From assembly GCA_946612185.1 (NCBI GenBank), contig CAMOEP010000165.1, positions 1-5,819 on the forward strand: a stretch of DNA of 5,819 nucleotides, in the 5' to 3' direction. Both the position numbers and the translations under genes were made by a program. This DNA is from an uncultured Ruminococcus sp. (GTDB lineage: Bacteria > Bacillota > Clostridia > Oscillospirales > Ruminococcaceae). Each line of letters opens with the position of its first letter. The stretch's first letter is position 1. Positions 5,731 to 5,819 of this stretch are shown piece by piece. The notes beneath the pieces were generated by a model. That model saw only the letters and a list, made by a program, of their open reading frames with translations, was not told the origin of the DNA and ran no database searches.

Positions 5731-5759
5731 AAAAAACCCGGCAGAAAAATCTGCCGGGT
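5731..5759 (-). terminator. Strong intrinsic terminator after tRNA-Gln
   Basis: A perfect 9-bp stem, ACCCGGCAG with CTGCCGGGT around a 6-nt loop (5736-5759), is followed on the minus strand by a run of T (5736-5731). It begins 6 nt beyond the tRNA 3' CCA, so it ends the tRNA transcript. Confidence 0.9.
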
Positions 5760-5764
5760 GCTGT

Positions 5765-5819
5765 TGGTTGGGGTGGAAGGATTTGAACCCTCGAAATGAC
5801 GGAGTCAGAGTCCGTTGCC
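5765..5819 (-). tRNA. tRNA-Gln(CTG), 3' part only
   Basis: The 5' third lies outside the window. On the minus strand the anticodon stem ACGGA/TCCGT closes a 7-nt loop, CTCTGAC, with anticodon CTG (complement of 5808-5806), reading CAG glutamine codons. The T arm GAGGG-TTCAAAT-CCTTC is intact with one G-U pair. The 3' acceptor strand CACCCCA is followed by discriminator A and an encoded CCA ending at 5765. The fragment closely resembles Firmicute glutamine tRNAs. Confidence 0.92.

Overview
All supported genes in this window lie on the minus strand, so it is easiest to read from the right end to the left. The window suggests a rumen or gut Firmicute close to Ruminococcus (Oscillospiraceae). The reasons are a secreted SGNH esterase with a Thr-rich linker and a dockerin-like C-terminus, a Cthe_2159-type carbohydrate-binding lipoprotein, a VTC/DUF4956 gene pair, strong AAGGAGG-type ribosome binding sites and moderate GC. 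The genus is an inference from gene content.

Right end (about 5819 to 4925): the 3' part of a tRNA-Gln(CTG) gene with encoded CCA, followed by a strong intrinsic terminator. Next comes an AT-richer gene for a 212-aa protein of unknown function, with its own terminator-like hairpin. Centre-right (4952 to 3948): a promoter, then a 181-bp MITE-like inverted-repeat element flanked by TTAA, then a PHP-domain metal-dependent phosphatase with all nine expected metal ligands. The element appears to have inserted between this gene's promoter and its ribosome binding site. Centre (3899 to 2684): a promoter and a secreted SGNH/GDSL esterase with a half-degenerate dockerin.

Left half (2600 to 1): an apparent operon of three genes. 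They are a VTC-type polyphosphate polymerase, a four-TM DUF4956 membrane protein starting 4 nt after it, and, after an 82-bp gap with a hairpin, a lipoprotein that runs off the left edge. The lipoprotein has a long Ser/Thr/Ala/Gly linker and a Cthe_2159-like domain. The operon's upstream region is the most interesting regulatory DNA here. It has a TATAAT -10 with no good -35, replaced by TTTAAG-N5-TTTAAG exactly 10 bp upstream. Further out is a TTTCACA-N4-TTTCACA pair that resembles a Pho box. Together these suggest control by OmpR/PhoB-family response regulators, possibly linking polyphosphate synthesis to phosphate status. Between the promoter and the start codon, a hairpin separates a strong Shine-Dalgarno from the ATG.

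No CRISPR array, IS transposase, prophage gene or plus-strand gene could be supported.
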